This document shows, piece after piece, positions 44,322 through 55,430 of a stretch of 64,000 nt of DNA; position 1 is the first letter of the stretch; the number at the start of each line of letters is the position of its first letter. The notes beneath the pieces are model-generated. The model was not told the DNA's origin. It saw nothing but the letters and a program-made list of their open reading frames with translations, and searched no databases. The stretch is taken from the NCBI GenBank assembly GCA_922989275.2, contig OV277863.1:51318999-51382998 (forward strand), in the 5' to 3' direction. The position numbers and the translations under genes were made by a program. Source of the stretch: Gari tellinella (taxonomy: Eukaryota; Mollusca; Bivalvia; Cardiida; Psammobiidae).

Positions 44322-46413
44322 TTATATAAACATATACTGTGGCGTTGAAACATTCCCATTAACAGCGATCTTCTTCACAGCCCTTCTTTGCCGTTGAAGT
44401 GCAATCTTTTGCATATGGGCCAGGTTCTTTCTATGTTCCTTCTCTCTTTGCTGTCTCTTCCGAAGCGCAGCAGCACTTGCCACTAGACAAAATAATAAGA
44501 TGTATACAGTTATACCTCAGAAATCCGGACACTGAAAGAGGGGTCTAACGAATAATCTTTGCTCTGTGGATTGCGGTGGTGTTGCAGAGAGCTCTTATAT
44601 GATTTTTCTGTGATACCACCGTGCTGCACTGGGCGACTGCCATTCGGGGGATAAGTTATGTTTGTGTCCGGTTTTCGGGTGTGTTGCTGTATTTCTACAA
44701 AAGACCTGGGAAAATTCTACATTCCAATTAATATCATTATGACGTCATAGGTCCTACTATGTGATGTCATGATTGTGAACTCATACCGTGTACTTTGCTC
44801 AGCCCGGTTCCCGTCGCGCTATATAGTGAAACCAGGGACATAGTCCCTGAGTGAAACAGAAAGGGGAAACCGGTGTTTTACTTCCCTAATAAAGGGGTTT
44901 AATTTAAAAACTAAAATCTTTATTTCTGCATTAAACCGTATGGTGTCGCAGCTCATTAGAATCATCTCTTCGAGACGATTCTGGTGGGTGGTAGCACTGT
45001 AGGTTTTGGTGCTGAAATAAGTGAGAAAATGTTGGATTTGTTCAGTTTACTACCTTTTATCTGGGGTCTTGTATAGAGAGATATTTCTTTCTTTCTTACT
45101 GTTACTTCTCTCCATCAAAATTGATGATTATGAGAAGGAGTCTATTGTGTAATTCATTTAATTTTCATTTTCAATCTAGATCCAGGTGTCTGCTTTTAGC
45201 CTTAAGCTACCATCATACTTTTCTTCCCTTTCGGCGCATTCTCCGACGCTTTTCTATATCGCTCTAACTGTTCTTCTCTTCTTTGCCTTTTCCTGTTCTC
45301 CAGACGCTCTTTTATTTTATCACTAATCGTCATTCCTCAACCTTAAATTAAAGCACAGCATTTGTACAAACTGATAAAATCATAAGATGACCACAATAAA
45401 TAATCGACATGTTCATTTGTTATTGCGATCGCTTTGCGATTTTATCTGTTTATAGGATTGCCGAACGACCGCTGAACGGCAACCGCGCAAACGACCGTGC
45501 GACCATCTTAAGGACTTTTGCAATGCCGTATAACAATCATGCGGTTGTGTCTCGATATCTCTATGAACTCCTTGCGACTTCAGCGCGAATTGCAGTTGCA
45601 AAACAATTACCAAAAGTTCGAAGGGTTGTCTTGAGACAGCTGTACGACAGCCGTTATACAATCTAACGTTACTATAAATTCAGTTTAGACGTTGCGATTA
45701 GTACGCGGTTTGACTTTCTTATGTTTCAATTGTGTGACATTTCTTTCGTCTCATAAAAAATCATTAATTTGAACATTTTTAATGCTACAAGTTATATAAG
45801 CACATCATTGAAACATGTAAGAAACCAATATTTGTAATTTGCAATCAATTTTTAGCATTAAATTAGTTAAAGCACTGTAAAATACATAGAAATACAATAC
45901 TGACGGTGAAAAACGTCAAAATACGTAATTTTTCGAATTTTGTGACATTTTTTTCGTCTTTCAATTTTACAGATATTTTTTAGAATTATAACGTTACAAG
46001 TTATGTAAACACGTTTTTGGAAAATTTAAGAAAACAATATTTATAATTTGCAATCAAGTTTAAGCATTTTATTATTTAAAGCATTGTAAATTACACCGAA
46101 TTTCAGCATTTACCTTGAAAAACGTCAAAATACGTCATTTTTCTGTTTATGTGACATTTTTTTCGCCTTTCAGTTTTATACACAATTTTTACAATTTTAA
46201 CGACAATGTCTTAAAAAAACGAATTATAAACACTTGGCGCTGACAATATTTCAGAAATATGTTTTTTATTACAATATTCACAGGAAAAATGTAGAACCAA
46301 AAACTTACAAAACACTTACCTCTTATTTTTAGCCGTTTTTGACGAATTGCTTCATTTCGTTGCCAAACTTTGAGAAGCCGCAATGTTATTTGTTTTAAAC
46401 CTGACGTCAACAT
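44322..46413 (-). CDS. small basic, charged helical protein, three exons
   Basis: Minus-strand exons 46413-46320, 45335-45219 and 44482-44322 join in phase to 123 residues ending at TAA. Junctions: donor AAGAG|GTAAGTG (strong), acceptor TTGAG|GA, donor AAAA|GTATGA, acceptor TTTTGTCTAG|TG. The start follows an in-frame stop (TGA ATG). All three exons have the same bias: mixed Arg, Lys, Gln and Glu in long helix-like runs, such as QRNEAIRQKRLKIR, KERLENRKRQRREEQLERYR and LRKRQQREKEHRKNLAHMQK, with no signal peptide or hydrophobic segment. This suggests a coiled-coil or nucleic-acid- or microtubule-binding small protein. I do not recognise the family. A family C MITE and a SINE fragment lie in intron 2. 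No clear poly(A) signal was found close by; a minus-strand AATAAA lies only near 44004. Confidence 0.6.
44866..45074. mobile_element. MITE, family C, eroded ends (intron of the basic-protein gene)
   Basis: Central palindrome CATTAGAATCATCTCTTCGA and GACGATTCTGG, with right end CCTTTTATCTGGGGTCTTG. Confidence 0.7.
45085..45145 (-). repeat. SINE 3' fragment
   Basis: TTACTTCTCTCCATCAAAAT and GATGATTATGAGAAGG match the tail of the SINE at 57078-57337 in the same orientation. Confidence 0.45.
45409..46319. other. intron 1 of the basic-protein gene, no element recognised
   Basis: 45409-45666 is GC-richer and open on both strands at once (two overlapping antiparallel frames of 85 and 82 codons) but resembles no family. 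45700-46190 holds a diverged internal repeat (ATTTTTCGTCTTTCA...TTATATAAG words at about 45735, 45950 and 46150, spacing near 200 bp). Confidence 0.35.
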
Positions 46414-46799
46414 TCAACATAACGTTATCGACCGCATTTGTAGACCAACGTTTGGTGATAATTTCAGGAAATGTTTGCGCCATTTTGATATTTTCGTCTG
46501 CATCTGAACAAAAGTAACGATGCGCACAAGTTACCTTGCTTCACGCATTTTTTCGTTGTTTTCCGCTGTTCAATGCGCTATATTTGAATTACATTCTGAA
46601 TAGAGTTATTATCATTCACATGTTTAAAAACGTCATTCGAAGAGCTTTCAAATGATATATAGTTTTATAAAGGTATCTTTTTTCACGCAGAAAATATAGT
46701 TCATCTTTTAAAGAGAAGTGACGTCATTTCATAAGTTAACCAACATTGTGCGTAACGTCGGTGCAATAAAATCAAGAATAAATAATGGAAACTTTTTGA

Positions 46800-46926
46800 A
46801 AAGTCTGGGTGCTCATATTTATCTGAGTGGGAAACAGTTTGGAGCCTGACTCCAAACTGTTTGCATTGGACATAATATTTTTAGCCTTAACGCGTTTATT
46901 GGGAAAGAATAACGTCTTCTCCACTG
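46800..46926. mobile_element. MITE, family A, left part missing
   Basis: AAACAGTTTGGAGCCTGACT with a collapsed hairpin, and right end TAACGTCTTCTCCACTG with TA. Confidence 0.75.
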
Positions 46927-47116
46927 TATAAGGGTTGAACTTATCAAACAATATAATAATTTCTATAACGTCGATGTAATTTTCATAATATGAATTTATT
47001 CTGTACAAGAACACAAAAATTTACAAATAATTATTACCCCTTCACAGGAAATACCGCACCCGCCCCTGGATGTGGATGCAAACCCACATTTCTATAATAT
47101 TTAGCGCATGCATGAC

Positions 47117-47507
47117 CAGGGCTGCCATTTCTCCGTATCTGTATCTGTATCAATACGTGGTAGAATCCTATAAAGGCTTTTATACGACGGGTAATAAGAA
47201 GAGTCGCCAAATTATTGGCGATAATCTCGTATGGCTGTTTTGAAAGCCTCTACGGAATCAACTGTGCTGTCGGATTTTTCCTCAATCTTCGGATTTTTTT
47301 TTCTAGTACATTGTAGCTTAAAGTAGGCTGAAAGTAAAGCAGAATGCGTCTTTAGGCGCATTCTGCTTTACTTCCAACCTGCTTTAAGCAGCCACGTGTC
47401 AACAAAACTAGACAGGCGATGGGGTAAAGGAACGATTCGTAAACTCGCACTTAAAAAATGTAAATTTGGAAATATTAGGATTTTTATGTCAACTTATGGC
47501 AGCCCTG
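47117..47507. mobile_element. MITE, family S (CAGGGCTGCCAT ends), containing a B-type hairpin
   Basis: CAGGGCTGCCATTTCTCCG at the left and ATGGCAGCCCTG at the right. In the middle is a family B hairpin (TTAAAGTAGGCTGAAAGTAA...CTTCCAACCTGCTTTAA) without the TTAACCC ends. Related pieces lie at 49120-49395 and 49525-49665. Confidence 0.7.
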
Positions 47508-47734
47508 CATGCCGTCTCCCAGTACTGTGGACAATATATTATTTTAGATACATGTTTAAGCATCTGTGCAAAAACTAGTATGTTCTTTGCAAACAGTTTG
47601 GATCCTGACCAGACGCCGTCTAACCATGTTCCTCTATTTGCATTGCTCTCATTTATCAAAAAGCTTTTTAAAAATTCGTTTTAGTACATTTTATTGTATT
47701 GAATTTTAAGTTTCTTTTAAACGGTGAAGAAAAC

Positions 47735-47900
47735 AGTAACATCACTCTGTTGTGACCAATAAAAAGAAGGATAATATTTGATTGTATAAAAGACTGGATG
47801 GTGTGACCGCTTAAAGTAATGTTAAAGTAAAAGAGAAAGCTCCTTAAGGAATATAGGTTTTACTTCCATCTTGCTTTAACCAACCACTTGATTATTTTAA
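47735..47900. mobile_element. MITE, family F, decayed
   Basis: GTGACCGCTTAAAGTAATGT and TTTTACTTCCATCTTGCTTT retain the hairpin; the ends are not intact. Confidence 0.5.
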
Positions 47901-48088
47901 ACCCTGACTATAACAACCAACTTTGAACAACACACACAATAACCCTAACCCTAATTGTCAATTTATTATTATTATGTGTCTCCCACTGGGTATTTTGTAG
48001 AGAGGGAGCATTGTTATTTAAACTTTTACTGCTGTAACATATTGTCTCCAATGAATAACCTTTCAACTTCAAATTATAATTGTCTACT

Positions 48089-48305
48089 TTTACCCTTTCA
48101 CTGCCTTACCCCGAGTACACTAGTAATTTGAAAACAGTTTCGATCCTGATCAGACGCCGCGTCACGCGGCGTCTGATCAGGATACAAACTGTTTTACACT
48201 CATTTCAATATTTCATAAGTCAAAATAACTAATTATTTAATTTTAGAAATAAAAGCAGACGACAATTGTTTAAAATTGATGACGTCATGGCAGTGAAGGG
48301 GTTAA
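48089..48305. mobile_element. MITE, family G
   Basis: ACCCTTTCACTGCCTTACCC and GGCAGTGAAGGGGTTAA ends. The hairpin AACAGTTTCGATCCTGATCA has tip CGCGTCACGCG. It contains GCAGACGACAATTGTTTAAA and GATGACGTCAT. Confidence 0.88.
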
Positions 48306-48548
48306 ATAACCCTTTCGTCGTCATTATTAAGTTCGTTCAATAATGTCTATACTACTGATTTAAAGCTAGTTTAACGCAGTTCTCTATAAGTACGCCTTTT
48401 AACGTATCTAATGACAAAATTAGTTCCAATTTATACAGTCATGGATATGCCTTATATGAAATATGTTCGGTATCCTATCATATAACAGCTGAAAGTAAAG
48501 CAGAATGTGTCTGACGGCGCGTTCTTCTTTACTTTCAAACTGCTTTAA

Positions 48549-49083
48549 AGGGACTCGCAACCGGATGGTGTACATGTACTTGTCAAAATAAAATAAATAC
48601 TCAAATAAAAGCAAATTTGTGGCATTATTTGGCTTCTGACATTAAGAAAATATGATCAGTCCAAAAAAAGTCTCAAGAATCGTCACCGAATCTTAGTTTT
48701 TTTTTAGATATTTTCCATCGTTTTTCTATACCGTCAACTGACGGTATAGTTGTTGTTGTTGCTTCTCTACACGGGCTCAGACATAAACCCGAGCCGAATA
48801 AAACACTATCATTCGCTACCAGTGAAGTACTTTAATTCGCTACCATATATAGAGAGAGCGCTGGTAGCCGAGGGGATAAAGGCGCTTCCTCATTTTTCAT
48901 GTTTGTCTCCGCATCATGGAGGGTCACGGGTTCGAATCCCACCAGAGCTTCTTCTTTTTTATTTTTGAAATGCATTTTTTAACAGAATTTATTATCCTAA
49001 ACTAAATCTTACCCATTTATATAAGCATTTGACATATATTTACAAATTACTATTTTTAATGCTAAATCCGGTTGCGAGCCTCT
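48549..49083. mobile_element. TTAA-target element, family T, with tRNA-like insert
   Basis: Inverted ends AGGGACTCGCAACCGGAT and ATCCGGTTGCGAGCCTCT are flanked by TTAA on both sides. Intact family B copies carry CTTTAAG with a single TTAA here, confirming the duplication. No transposase; 535 bp. Confidence 0.82.
48858..48948 (+). repeat. class II tRNA-like sequence
   Basis: GCGCTGG and CCAGAGC form an acceptor stem with six of seven pairs; TAGCCGAGGGG is box A-like and GGGTTCGAATCCC contains box B. A long variable arm (CTCC...GGAG) resembles Leu/Ser tRNAs. The anticodon stem does not pair, so a functional tRNA is doubtful. It sits inside family T. Confidence 0.45.
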
Positions 49084-49119
49084 TTAAGTCGTCACTTAAT
49101 TGTTTTCAGCAGGGGTGTC

Positions 49120-49670
49120 GTTCCTCCGGATTTTTCCGAAATATTCGGATTTTTATCATAGCAGAGGGTAGCTGAAAACAGGCTGAAAGTAAAGCAGAAT
49201 GCGCATTCTGATTTACTTTCAACCTACTTTAAGTAATGGAGCATGATAAAAAAAGGAAAATATATCTTAGGATTTTCGAGATCAACTAATGACAGCCCTG
49301 CGATGGGGAAAGGTACGATTCGTAAAATCGCACTTGAAAAATGCAAATTTGGAAATCTTAGGATTTTTTATGTCAAGTTATTGCAGCCCTGCCTTTCCTA
49401 GGCATGATCATGTATTCTAACAATATACTTAAGCATTTAATGCAATATAAGACTTACAGTGTAGAAATGTGTCACGCCAGTATTTCAGTTATGTGTGCAA
49501 ACAAATTTGAACATAAACAGGACGCCATTTCTCCGGATTTTTTTCTTGTACATAGAAGCTTAAAGCAGGCTGAGAGTAAAGCAGATTGCGCCTTAAGGCG
49601 CATTCTGCTTTAATTCAAACCTGCTTTAAGCAGCCACGTGTAAAAAAAACTAGACACAGACGATAAGGTA
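49120..49670. repeat. cluster of decayed S/B-type hairpins
   Basis: TGAAAACAGGCTGAAAGTAA at about 49172 and TTAAAGCAGGCTGAGAGTAA at about 49560 are family B hairpin arms. GCAGCCCTG ends occur at about 49289 and 49386. Confidence 0.55.
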
Positions 49671-49958
49671 AATATAAGGTGGGATTTTCTTTTCGTTTTC
49701 AGTTCTGTATTAAGTTTTAATTAAATTTTAATTTTGTATATTGATCTTTGTTGTGCGTTTTTTAATAAAATTATTATCACCTTAAATATCCATGTGTGCA
49801 GGACTTTTTTTACCGAGTATATATATACCGGTAGTTCTCGCAAAATAAGGGTGCTTGTTTTTTGTGACATAGGTGTCTAAGCTGAATCTAGACGGTTTGC
49901 GAATATTAACCATTGCATGCACGTGAGCACTAGTTCAAGAAAATATTTACAGCATTAG

Positions 49959-50778
49959 TATGGAAGGCCGGTGCGCCATGCTAATTGCTAGTTGTAAAAT
50001 GCCAAATGCGAAATGCGAAATGCTATCTGTGAAATAGTAAATGCTATATGCGAATTGCTATTTGCGACATGCTATTTGCGGGTTTCCTGAAATTGCGGGT
50101 TTTCTCAATCATTTGACATTCAGCATATCGCTTTTAGCGTTTAGCAAATCGCATTTAGGCCAAATAAAAAATTATCCGTGTTTCCTATTACATGCCCAAA
50201 AAAATAAATAAATAGGGACGGACGGTCGGAAAATCTTTTTTTTAACACAATCATATAATGATATAGTCCAATTTACTTTTCTGATGGGGTATTTGATATA
50301 ATCATATTCATATATAAAACATATGAATGTATTTTATTGTGCAGAGCCCTGGGCTATAAATAAAATACCTTAAAAATATCAATTCAAATTATTAAATGAT
50401 AGGTCCCATCAGTACCAAAATTACCATTAAACTGAAACTGGTATGATTCGAAAAATGAAAAAAAAAGTTTAGGGTCGGAGGGGAAAACTAGGGTCGGTCG
50501 GGTTACCGGAAACAGAGGTATTTTTGTTTGGCCTTAGTACAGCAATTCGCATTTGGCATTAAGAGATTAGCGAATTGCATTTTTGTAATTCGCAAATGGC
50601 ATTTCGAAAAATGCATTTCGCAATCAGCATTTAGCATTTGGCATTTTACAAATAGCATTTAGCATTAAACACCCCCTAATAGAGTTTTGTACTTAATTAG
50701 CAATTCGCAATTCGCATTTAGCATTTCGCATATAGCAATTCGCATTTAGCATTTAGCATGGCGCACCGGCCTTCCATA
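49959..50778. mobile_element. 820 bp element with 7 bp subterminal repeats and 6 bp target duplication
   Basis: Terminal inverted repeats TATGGAAGGCCGGTGCGCCA continue through TGCTA to at least 25 bp. CATTAG occurs on both sides (49953-49958 and 50779-50784). Inside each end, dozens of short words of the form AAATGCG, AAATGCT and ATTTGCG (complement GCATTT) follow one another at about 7-10 bp spacing, over about 130 bp on the left and 240 bp on the right. No coding frame is seen. A Harbinger-like MITE is nested at its centre. The family was not identified. Confidence 0.88.
50158..50533. mobile_element. PIF/Harbinger-like MITE nested in the 820 bp element
   Basis: Ends GGCCAAATAAAAA and TTTTTGTTTGGCC are flanked by TTA on both sides (50155-50157 and 50534-50536). 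The 3 bp TTA target and GGCC termini are typical of PIF/Harbinger. An inner repeat CCGTGTTTCC / GGAAACAGAGG is also present. Confidence 0.82.
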
Positions 50779-51609
50779 CATTAGAGAAGATAAACACAGC
50801 GCCCAACGCATCTTCATTATCATGTGCAGTCAGTGTTGCTCCGAATCACACATCGAGTAATTTGAAAGGCTGTAAATTGCTTCAAACAATTGTCGTCTCT
50901 TGTTTTTATTTCTCAATTTAAACTTGTCCAAATCGCCTCCTTAACACCAGTTTCCAATTAATGCGTGTACATTGATGACTGTTATGGGTTGCTGTCAATA
51001 ACTAACAGTGCAGATCCTGATCGGTCGACTCTAGACATTTTCGCTTTGTATACTTTAATGGTTTATTGTTTGCAAAAACACATATATTGTCTCTATTGTT
51101 GAATATGTTCGAGTTATATGACTAAAGTAATATAGTAGCAAACAGTTTGGATTTCTATTCTGTTTTAATCCTTATCATTCTGAAGTGTCGTATGCTTAAA
51201 ATATTTCGTCTTCGGAAGCAGCAACATTTAATTTCGGATCTTAATTAAACTTTATAACATATTCCAAATCAGACGCAGCGTTACGTGGTCTCTGGTCCGC
51301 TGGTCTAGATACAACTGTCACGCATGTGCAATTGTTAGCCAAGTCGCTATAAGCCACGACAACGTGGCGTCTTATCTGGAGACAAGCTGTTTGCAAATAT
51401 TGCCCATGTCGCCCTTAGGACGGTAAGGGTTAAAGGCCTATATTTGGCTCAGCAGGATGTCTTTTGGACGGTATATTGTGGTAGATACACAATTGATACA
51501 TCATATCATATTACCCAGAGGCACCTAGGGCATCATGGGTACTAGGTATTAATTAGGTCTAATAGAGTCGTTTGATAGGAAAACCGTTATCAGTATTTCT
51601 CAGGCTAAT

Positions 51610-52067
51610 ATGATGATCCATAACTACTATAGCAATATCTGGTCTCACGAAGTTGAAAAAGTACAAAAACTTAGAACATACAGACGTTTCAAACATACAT
51701 TTGGGTGTGAATACTATGTGAAAATGAACCTCAGCAAATATGAGCGCTCATTATTAAGCCAGTTCAGATCAGGTATTTTACCGTTAAGAATTGAAACAGG
51801 CAGATATATAGGTGAATCACGTGACCAAAGACTATGTCGATTTTGTGATATCGACAGCGTAGAAGATGAGGTTCATTTCTTATTTAATTGTAGTTATTAC
51901 AATGACATAGAAGAGAACCCCAGTTTCATAGTTTATTCGACGACACTGAAAACAGTCCTATAGATCAAAGACGTTCAACTGCTATGACTTCAATTCCACG
52001 ACAACTTGCAAAATATTTAGTCAAAGCGTATATTGTAAGAAGAAACGTTATTTTCAATCAAAATTAG
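51610..52067 (+). pseudogene. LINE reverse transcriptase C-terminal fragment
   Basis: The frame carries YYVKMNLSKYERSLLSQFRS and ILPLRIETGRY, followed by a C-x2-C-x9-H-x4-C zinc knuckle (RLCRFC...EVHFLFNC), the region after the reverse transcriptase domain in many non-LTR retrotransposons. It stops at 51963. The tail SIPRQLAKYLVKAYIVRRN continues in another frame to about 52067, so there is a frameshift. The reverse transcriptase and endonuclease are absent, as expected for 5'-truncated LINE copies. Confidence 0.8.
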
Positions 52068-52263
52068 GATGTCGCAATTATAATAGTAATAGTATGGTTG
52101 AAATATCAACTTAAGCTTTTAAAGGACAAATGCTACAGGGTAAACCGTTATTCTGTCTCAACAGGCGAGTTTGTGATCAGCTGGATCGTTGAAGCAAATC
52201 GCCAGCGTTTGCGATTAACTGCAAGTTTCGCCACTGTATCATGTTTTGTTAACTACATATTCG

Positions 52264-52509
52264 TTAACCCTTTCCCCAATAGAAGCGCCTTTTAGCGGAT
52301 ATGGTTTATTCATCCGCTGAAGAAAATAGTTCCAATTTAATCAGTAATGAATATGTATTATAGGGAATATTTTCTATATTATAACAAATGATAGCTTAAA
52401 GCAGGCTAAAAGTAAAGCAGAATGCGCCCTAAGGCGCATTCTGCTTTACTTTCAACCTGCTTTAAGTAGTCACCTATCTTAAGTAATAGGCTATCAGGTA
52501 AAGAGTTAA
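52264..52509. mobile_element. MITE, family B
   Basis: TTAACCCTTTCCCCAATAGA and GCTATCAGGTAAAGAGTTAA ends. Hairpin: TTAAAGCAGGCTAAAAGTAA...CTTTCAACCTGCTTTAAG. Confidence 0.92.
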
Positions 52510-52699
52510 ATGTATATACAAATGTGCAAGACAGTCAGTATGTTTAAATTGGTGGTGACTTATAGGCCCACTGGGCCGGGTGCAAATTGTTTGTATTTAA
52601 ACAATATTTTGTTAAAAACATTTTGTACTATGCACATGTCACAATAATAAATTATTTACTTACTTACTTACAGGTAGATAAGGGATGTAGCTGATCCAT

Positions 52700-52934
52700 T
52701 TCAACACTGTGATGTTGTTGTTTACATATAACGATAAAAATGGGCCTTCACAAATTGTCGTCTGCAAACAATATTTAAATAAGATTTGTACATATTTCAA
52801 TAAAAAAAAGTCTCAGTGATAACTATTAACCAGTTTGGATACAGTTCAGATGCGACATTATGCAGCATCAAATCTGGATCCAAACTGTTTGAAAAAATAA
52901 CAGTCAACTCGCGATACACAGCATAAGGGTTAAA
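52700..52934. mobile_element. MITE, family G, decayed
   Basis: TTGTCGTCTGCAAACAATAT, then CCAGTTTGGATACAGTTCAG...AAATCTGGATCCAAACTGTT, and the right end ATAAGGGTTAA. Confidence 0.65.
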
Positions 52935-53235
52935 TGCACAGCTATCATTAGCCTCTATATCGATCTACATCTATCAATTAGTACCCTGCTGTGATAATTT
53001 GTTTGTAATAAACATACCCTGATAAGGGCGATCTAATCACCAAGTATCAAGCTGTGCTGTGCTTTATGATGCTGGACTGAACTGAACAAGCATCTCCTTC
53101 CGAACTTCGGTGATGTTACTACGACATATGTTTTATTTTCTTTGTACAAGTGTACTTTCAACAAGTACACTGTTTACAGAAATATACAGAAATATGTATG
53201 CGTGACTAGAGCACACACTTACGCTTTCATCATTT

Positions 53236-54750
53236 AGGGGCCCCTTGAAATGGGTCTACACGTTTTACTTGGTGTCAAGTGTACTTTCAACAAGTGCACT
53301 GTTTTCAAAGGACACACGGCACCTAATGATTTCGAATTATAGAGGATGACGGAAATCGTAGCAAATGCTATTTTTCAAAAGCTGTCCTAGTGTTCCGGAT
53401 ACGAAATTCATTAATGTTTTTGTGTGTGGTGCTTGACCAAACATTAATAAAGACTTGTAGAAGTTTTTTTATCGAGATGTGAAAATAAATAGAGATTGTG
53501 GCGGAATAACTATGGCCGGTGCGGATCAGGCTAGAATCAATTCCAATGGACGAAAATTGCATCATCACGCCACTTTTCAAATCCGCTTTTTTTTCGTTTT
53601 TTTTAAAGTGGCTTATACGCATAAATTTATAGAGTTACTGTGTTTTTCAGTATAAGATTGAATTTAATCCATTTCGTGAAGAGGGTTATATTTTCATGAG
53701 AGGCTTCGCCCCTGGCAATTAACTGTACACCTATGTAGTGGTTCCCTACTGTGACAATTGGTATCAGTACACACACCCTTATCAGAGAATGTTCATTGCA
53801 AACCAATTAACACAGCTGGGTAGTTGTTAGATGTAGATAACGATCAGTGAACCTGAAGTTGCAATTAACCCTTATCCTGCGGATCGCGAGTTGACATTGT
53901 TCTGAATTTCTCTGTCTGTCTGTCTCTCTCTCTATCGCTCTCTCGCTCTTTCTCTCTCGCAAGATAGAGAGTGCGAGAGAGCTGGAGAAAAGAGAGTGAG
54001 AATAAAGGCAAAGACAGAAAAACAGAGATATGATGAGGATGACAGAAAATAGCAAAAAGAAAGAAGATCCTTCATTCTCTTTGCTATATTTCTCTTACCT
54101 TTGTCATATCTCTCTTTTTCTATGTCTCGGACCCTCTCTCTATTATATCTCTTCTCTCTCGCTGTCTAGACTCTGTAAAAAAATCATGAGACTATGAACG
54201 ATATATCGCAACAGTTTAGAACCAAATCACATCGCGAGATATTTAGGGCCCTTTGATCTGGGTCTACCCGTTTTACTTGGTGTCAAGTGTACTTTCAACA
54301 AGTGCACTGTTTACGAAGGACAAATATATACGTGACGAGTGTTCAAAGAGTTAAAATGTACACACTGTCATGGTAAATGCTATTAAAGACTGTCATAGGG
54401 TTCAGGATTCGAAATTCAATAATGTTTTGGTGTGTGGTGCTTGACAAAACATTAATAAAGACTTCTAGAGGTGTTTTTTTTCGAGATGTGGAAATAAATG
54501 AGGTTTGTGGTGGAATAACTAGGGCCGGTGCGGATCAGGCAAGAATCGGCTCAAATGGACGAAAATTGCAGCATCACGCCACTTTTCAAAGATTGTCAAA
54601 TGTAACCGGTGAAGAAAGTCTTTAATTTTTTAGTGTGTGTTGCTTGACAAAACATTTATAAAGAGTTGTAGGCGGGCTTTGTGGTCGAGATGTGAAAATA
54701 AATGGGGTTGTGGTGGATTAACTTCGACCGGTGCTGATCTCGTTTGAATG
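53236..54750. repeat. local dispersed duplication, three copies
   Basis: A ~355 bp block (TTTTACTTGGTGTCAAGTGT ... GACGAAAATTGCATCATCAC) at 53236-53590 recurs at 54241-54599, and its second half recurs again at 54617-54750 (GTGTGTGTTGCTTGACAAAA). The copies are 80-90% alike by eye. Between them lies a CT/GA microsatellite and a family G left end (TTAACCCTTATCCTGCGGAT at 53868). Confidence 0.8.
53908..54172. repeat. CT/GA-rich inverted microsatellite
   Basis: A TCTCTCTCGCTCTTTCTC-type run is followed by its purine complement and then another pyrimidine run, so the tract can fold. It causes a spurious Arg/Glu-rich frame on -. Confidence 0.9.
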
Positions 54751-55176
54751 GGATGTACACGGACATATAAAATGTGCTACGAAGGTAATGTTTGTTTATA
54801 TTTCCACATTATCACTTCCATTTTTGTGTGATTTAACCCTTTCTAAGAGGGGTAAAAAAAATATATATATATTTTTTTATTTTTTTTTGTATAATCTGAA
54901 CTTATATCACCTTATAATAACATAATTAATAGATATTTCAAGGTTTGTGGCTGTAAACTACCCCTACAGTTGATTTTTGATGGGGTTTTGGGTAATTCCG
55001 GGGTTTGCGGGGTTTGTGGGGTTTTGGGTAATTCGTTCCACCGGATAATTCGTTACAAAATAATTTTATCAAAAAAGTTTTTAAATGTAAAAAAATCGAT
55101 AAAAATCCACAAAAATGACAATATTACCACGTTTCAAAATGCGATCTTCTGCATTCAAAACGAATTTACCAAGCCG

Positions 55177-55389
55177 TCAACCCTTTGCCTGCTGGTCGCG
55201 ACTTTATTGATTTTTGCAAACAGTTTAGATCCAGATCAGACGCCGCGTAACGCGGCGTCTGATCTGGATCCAAACTGTTTGACACTCGTCTTTGGGTTTA
55301 TTTACTTAAACAAAATATAAATCTAAATTTAACAAACTTTGCAGACGACAATGTCAAAGCAGACGACATCACCGCAGGATAAGGGTTAA
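55177..55389. mobile_element. MITE, family G
   Basis: TCAACCCTTTGCCTGCTGGT and CCGCAGGATAAGGGTTAA ends. Perfect hairpin: GCAAACAGTTTAGATCCAGA...GGATCCAAACTGTTTG with tip CGCGTAACGCG. Confidence 0.88.
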
Positions 55390-55430
55390 AACAAAATGAC
55401 GTTTACATCATACCCGTCAAAAGATGAAGC

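Larger units (their letters stand above)
48370..49125. mobile_element. MITE, family B, split by family T
   Basis: The left part includes AGTTCCAATTTATACAGTCA and the hairpin GCTGAAAGTAAAGCAGAATG...CTTTCAAACTGCTTTAA. The right part resumes as GTCGTCACTTAATTGTTTTC after the inserted element. The break falls at the CTTTAAG of the hairpin base. Confidence 0.75.

Noticed and set aside
48858..48948. Possible tRNA-Leu/Ser gene
   Set aside because: The acceptor stem is good but the anticodon stem is absent, and it lies inside a transposon; recorded as tRNA-like only.
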